Assembly: GCA_002633005.1 (NCBI GenBank)
Contig: NMRA01000603.1
Coordinates: 189,089-253,088, forward strand
Direction of reading: 5' to 3'
DNA: 64,000 bases
DNA from: Phoronis australis
Lineage: Eukaryota; Phoronida; Phoronidae
The notes below the pieces were generated by a model. The model had not been told where the DNA came from. It searched no databases and saw only the letters and a program-made list of their open reading frames with translations. The translations under genes and the position numbers were made by a program. Shown here one piece after another: positions 58,948 to 64,000 of the stretch; the first letter of the stretch is position 1; each line of letters starts with the position of its first letter.

Positions 58948-60640
58948 TAATTTGTAGTGACATGTACGCAATCTCATGCAAAGAGAACACTTGATTAACG
59001 AATTGGGAAAAAAGAAAATGGCCAAAGGGTGACGCAATATTTCAGGGCACCGAATGTCGACGCAAAAAATCGTACCACAAGTTTAGCAACTGAAAAGCTG
59101 TAGAACGCCAACGGATCATGAGTTGTCTAAAATTCTCATATATTAAAACAACCTATCACAACAACAATTTAAAGTAGGAAGATTTATTATTTTCATCAAA
59201 GTGTGAAACTGATAGATTCAGAATGAACACATAGCACTTTAAAGTACTAAGGTACTACTTTATTGAGATAAATAATGTTTGACATCAAGTGAGGGAGTGG
59301 TGTTTCGGTCCGCGGGTGTCCTGTCCGATCTCCAGGGTTCCTGTTTTAAATGTAGGGGTTAGTGTTTTTCGGGATGGTTAACTGTTTTGAAGGTACGAGA
59401 GTCTGTTTTCGGCTGCAGGATATCTGCTTTACAACGGCGTTCCAATTTTCGAGACGTCACTCTGAGTTTTAGTGTTGCAGTGAGAACAAGAAACTGTAAA
59501 AAAGTTCAATCGTTCGGGCTTTCAAGGTAAGATTGATACGATTGATAAAAAGTCTGTTGCATCGACATAAGTTTCCTCCAAGTTTTAAAGAATTGGAAAG
59601 GTTCTTAAACCTATTAAAATATGTCTTAAGAATTTAAAGTTCGCCTATTCATCGTTTGATTACGGCGTACGGTGGAGGGTCACAGTGAAGGAAAGAACTT
59701 GGATCTTCAAGGCATACGCCTCTATGTTTTTAGGTCATTTAGAAACAGATCCACTTCCTTCAAATTTCATTAGAAAAGATTGATTTCCATTTGGCGACAA
59801 AAAGTTTCTCAAACTCTGCTTATGTAAAAACATTATAACGTTGTGCAGAAAATGTTATAGACACTGACTACATATATAGACAAGAAAAAATTAACGAAAT
59901 TAGCAAAACTGACGTGACGATGTCGTCGGCACAACAGTTTCAAAACCTGCGTTGGTCTGCCATGCAATTGCTCTTTAATTAAGCCGAGAGACGGCGATTT
60001 TTCATGGTATTCCTCTTGGGACTGAATCTCCTTTTCGTCATGCATATAGTCGATCTTAGGAACACCTTTGGCTCCACATCGTGGCTACTTAGTATTGGAC
60101 AAGTTCGCCACTTTATCAAGATTCGGGTAGACAAAGAGTACGCGCTGCAACGCAATCGACAGAGACACAGGCCAGTATTTTTTTCTAATGGGCAATCATG
60201 TTACAAAGGCAACATCCGATTATTTGGCATTCGACGTGGGATTATCAATCCGTATGTAGTGTGAGGAGCGTACGTCCCGGGTTTTATGCGTCCGGTTTAT
60301 GAATTTCGGGTTCTGTGTATCCCGTCTTTTGCGTTATAGTCCTGGCGCTAGGCGGACGAGTGTGCAAGTTAATAACTGCTGTCATATAAGGAATTAAAAA
60401 ATAGCAAGTACACATTTCTTTGCATTCATAAGACTTACTTTGGAACAATCTGATTTGAGCCAAGGTTTACACATCTTGTGGCAGATTACCAGTGATAATT
60501 AATATATGCATGAAGACTTCACAGAAAAAATATTTATTAAGGATAGTTCTACTGACACACCCAATCAACGGAAGCCATTGAAGATGGGCAACAGACACAG
60601 AATTTTTAAACATTCGATGAAATTAGTGAGGACAAGAAAT
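58948..60640. other. Intergenic, one unassigned coding-like stretch
   Basis: Mostly featureless. On the minus strand about 59958-60087 there is a less AT-rich open stretch (KGVPKIDYMHDEKE... LIKEQLHGRPTQ) with an upstream TAG and a weak GTTTTG donor. I do not recognise it. Confidence 0.35.
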
Positions 60641-60667
60641 GCTCTAATGATGAAGTACAAGGAGAGA

Positions 60668-60752
60668 AATTCAGGTGTATCAACTGGGAATCGAACCACC
60701 GATCCCAGATTGCCGGTCTAGTGCACTTATCACTAAGCTGGGGAGGTTCCTC
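60668..60752 (-). mobile_element. tRNA-like SINE head or tRNA pseudogene
   Basis: On the minus strand: AGCTTAGTGATAAGTGC (A-box-like), CTAGACCGGCAATCTGG (anticodon-arm-like) and GGTGGTTCGATTCCC (B box). The T stem does not pair well and the base before the would-be anticodon is C rather than T, so not a functional tRNA. Confidence 0.5.
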
Positions 60753-60759
60753 AAATCGG

Positions 60760-61330
60760 TAATGCGTTTTCACTGCCTATGTCGCCAACTGTGACGTCAT
60801 GCCTCCCATGAGTGACGTCCAGTCTTTTTCACACGAGATTTTGTCAAGTAAATCAGCAATTCAGCACTATTGTAATCCAAATAGTATCTCATAGACACCT
60901 ACAGTATGTTGGCTAAGGGAAATAATGAAATGGTTAAATATGTTCTGTGCGCGACACCTGTGCACTCGTGTATGGTATCTCGACGAAGAAAAATCGACGA
61001 AGAAAAACGGTAGACTACAGATATAAAGAAGATACATTTTGTTTGTAAATTTATTAAAAATCCGACCAAAACTTAACTGATAGAGTGGGAAATCAAAAAA
61101 CCATGACAGATTAAAATAGGCCTACTTCGGGTTGGCAAACAATCGATACATAGTAAAGTAACGTGTTGATTTTGGACATCTTCATTGGATCATGGTCGTT
61201 GTCAGATCAAGCGATGCTCCCTGGAATTTTCGAATGCGAGCTGGATCTTGGAAATACGCTTTGGCTATGTCGCAAACGGCGATCTTATGTTAATTTTCTT
61301 TGCTGGTTGAGGGTTGACTATGGACCTATA
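60760..61330. other. Intergenic, nothing recognised
   Basis: No conserved open frame, repeat family or RNA gene seen. Confidence 0.5.
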
Positions 61331-61490
61331 GCAGTGGCGGATTAAAGCGGGGGCCATTGGGGCCATGGCTCCCCAAAAATTCTCCCAAATTCCATTTGGC
61401 ACTTCAGGGGTGCAAATGTCTGACGGGCAAAATCCTGGCTAATACTCTGCCCTGGCCCCCTAACTAAAAATCCTGGATCCGCCCCTGCAT
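61331..61490 (-). mobile_element. GGCGGATCC-type element, minus orientation
   Basis: Minus-strand start GCAGGGGCGGATCCAGGATT, then TTTAGTTAGGGGGCC; the other end (GCAGTGGCGGATT at 61331) is a partial inverted copy, so the element has terminal inverted repeats. Complete at about 160 bp. Confidence 0.7.
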
Positions 61491-64000
61491 AGAACCCGGT
61501 GTTAATGTAACCGTTGTTCGGCTTGAGTGTGCAGGTACTTGAACGAAGCATCCAGGTAATCCAGTGAATAACGCCCCCCTACATGCATCCGGGCATTCTG
61601 ATACATGCAGTTACATGTAGGACATTTTTACAGGGGGACAATCACACCTACCACACAGGGACACACAGTACCCGGGACACATAGAACCCAGCCCGATGCA
61701 CAGAAAACTGGACATAAAGAACCGGGGACACATCGGGATGACCCTGTAGTGTGCCAGCTTGTGACGATAAATCAATGCTAATGCCCTGAATTGTTTTTGA
61801 CAGTGCCTCAATAAAAATATAAAATCTAGGCAATGACAAAATTACAAGTGGATTTTACAAGCAGTAGTTGCACATTTGTGAATTTTGAAGACATATATTC
61901 ACGCGATTCTTTACTAAGTTTCGTGTTGAACAATAGCTTTCAATGCAAATCTCTCGTTTTGCTAGTTTTACAATTCGAAACTTATAAATATGTTTCAGGT
62001 TATATAAGATTCATTAGCCTTAGATCCAAATTTAGTAGATCAAAATGGCTGGAAGTTTTTATCAGAATATTTATTTATGATCATATGTTTAATGTGGTCG
62101 AACCTATTATAATGAAACCAAAGGTTGTTATAAAGTATCGCACATGACAGACTAAAGGTATAACAATGCGCCAATAGAGTTAAAGTTATTTTAATCGAAA
62201 CAGGTTGAAATCATCGTTGATATCTGTTTCAAACTACCAGAAACTAGCCTCATAATTATTCGCACCATTTTAATTCACATTGCACATGTGGATTACACGA
62301 TGGAAATTAATTTCTCTTTTTCCATCTCCGTTTGCCGGCAGATAAGTGATATCAGTGATATATAAATTGGCACGTGATGCGTTCTTTCACATTACAAAGA
62401 CCAATGGAGACACTTCAGGCTGATCAAAACGATCAGGCAGAGCTGTGAAGAAACGAGATCATCTGATTCAGTCTGTTTGTTTGGGTATGTGTATTTTTGA
62501 CCAAAATTCAACTAGGGACTTCCGATAGAGGGCCTTGGGCCGTTTTTTTTTTTGGAGCAACAGGCCAAATTTCTTCAAGTAGCTTTTTGCACAACAATAG
62601 TAATCCGGGAGCTGATATGCTGATATTAACATGGTTGCCTCTCCATAAACTTGACTCTACTGTCCGAGTGATATGTCCTGATGAAATGATCTAATGACAC
62701 GATAATGGATATTTACCGCTCCTGTTGTAACTATCAAAAGTCTCTCTCCCATTAGAGGCAAGACTTTGCTTTACCGAAGTTTCGGTGAGCGGGAGAGGTT
62801 ATATCCAAGCGCAATTTCGCTGAAAAGAATAAGATTTAAAGGCAAATCTTCGGTACTCACCAAAAACTTCGGTGTAGTGGGAACAGTCAAAGACATCGAT
62901 CACGCGAGACTCGCAAAACGTGTTCATTGCGATTGTAGCGCAGCCGACGTACTCTTAATAGACGCACGTAAATACAATGTAACTAAAAGGAACTATATCT
63001 GAGCCCGGTCTCTAATTTTTGTACTTCAAACGAACTCGATATTATTTTTGGCAATTTCTCAGCTCCTTTTGTGCGAACTCAAAGGCACTATTTCCGCTTC
63101 ATTTTTGTTAAAAACTTCATGAAACGGATCTTTACGCAAACACTTTTATTCGAAACCTAAGCCCAAATAATAGCCTTTGCTATGGCATCGAATTTTTTTA
63201 TAGTGAACTGAATTTAATACAGATTTTTTTAGCTTAATTTTTTCATTTTGTGTGGTGCACCAAGAAATAAATGGATGCCGGACGAAGTGTCAATCGAAGA
63301 TTCGAGTGTCGAATATGAACTTGGAGTTTCGGTTAATCTCAAGATCGTGTACAGGCCTACGTGAACTCGAAATACCCACTCAAATAATCACGTTCATGCT
63401 AATATAATTAGTTAACGGGTGAATTAAGTGCTTCTGGAACAAATAATTACAGAAATTTGCTACATTGAACAAAATATTCACCAGATTTCTTTAATGTGTG
63501 TTTAATTAAGAGCTCACGCTTACGCGATCTTCAGATTAAGCAAAATTCAAGTTCACGCATACCAAACAAGTAATGGCAGGCGTTCGGTAAAAGATAGGTT
63601 GTCCTCCGTTGAAAAGGCTTGCTAATCGTCCTCAAGTTAACTATTACCGCCGTAAAGTTTGAAATGAAGATCAGTTTGGGTGCTGGACTTATCTGCGATC
63701 CCAGATGGCTGTTACACGGTCTCAGTAAGGAAAGAATTTGCTCGACAGGTAAGTCGTCAACCAATGACCGAGGCGCACTTTCAATGCTAACCATAAAGTT
63801 TTCTGAATGTTATGGTAGATTTATTTTGCTGCCTACCAGTACACCGACATTACAATATTCCTTTAGTAAAATTCTTGGTGTCTTTGACTGAGTATTTTTT
63901 TGCGTTATTTTACTGTTTTAGTTGTTAAGTATCAGTCCACGGATCCACCGACCACAGTACAGCCAACAAGCGGCAAGGTGGGGGGTCAACCATTCAGATC
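61491..64000. other. Right-hand intergenic region
   Basis: Contains a CACA/GGGACAC-rich stretch at 61630-61740 (GGGACACA words repeated) and a possible minus-strand first exon at 62861-62927. Otherwise no gene or known repeat is recognised to the right edge. Confidence 0.45.

Noticed and set aside
60668-60752. A functional tRNA gene
   Set aside because: A and B boxes are present but the T stem does not pair and the base before the anticodon is not T; better read as a SINE head or pseudogene.

Overview
The window is animal genomic DNA: AT-rich, with spliced genes, canonical GT-AG introns and many dispersed repeats. Protein content (PBRM1 with six bromodomains, two BAH domains and an HMG box; GNL3/nucleostemin; a fungal/plant-type heme peroxidase; a transgelin-like CH-domain protein) points to a non-vertebrate metazoan, most likely a marine invertebrate deuterostome or spiralian. 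The sequence alone does not let me name the species. There is one 92-base N gap (23366-23457) and three isolated Ns (7193, 37898, 58939).

Layout. 641-3673 (-): the first three coding exons of GNL3, which continues off the left edge. 3674-4664: a roughly 1-kb divergent promoter region. 4665-36010 (+): the whole PBRM1/BAF180 coding sequence in 37 exons. I traced every splice phase, and the joined CDS is 5295 nt (1764 residues plus stop). 36011 to about 37445: PBRM1 3' UTR. 37364-38595: a duplicated, palindromic repeat-rich stretch, part of which looks like an assembly artefact. 39250-47102 (-): seven exons of a heme peroxidase, convergent with PBRM1; its first exon is not identified. 50159-53878 (-): a calponin-homology (transgelin/muscle-protein-20-like) gene, also missing its first exon. 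54-64 kb: mostly intergenic repeats (foldback element, GGCGGATCC elements, tRNA-like SINE, hairpins) with no gene I can defend.

How they fit together. PBRM1 is the chromatin-reading subunit of the PBAF SWI/SNF complex, and GNL3 is a nucleolar GTPase needed for growth. The two genes are also head-to-head neighbours in vertebrates, so this arrangement is an ancient microsynteny and probably a shared promoter. The peroxidase and CH-domain genes are unrelated in function and are simply the next genes along.

The most unusual gene is the peroxidase. Its distal side (Phe next to the catalytic His, many Cys) resembles class II/III peroxidases, while its proximal side (Trp and Asp at the cytochrome c peroxidase positions) resembles class I.
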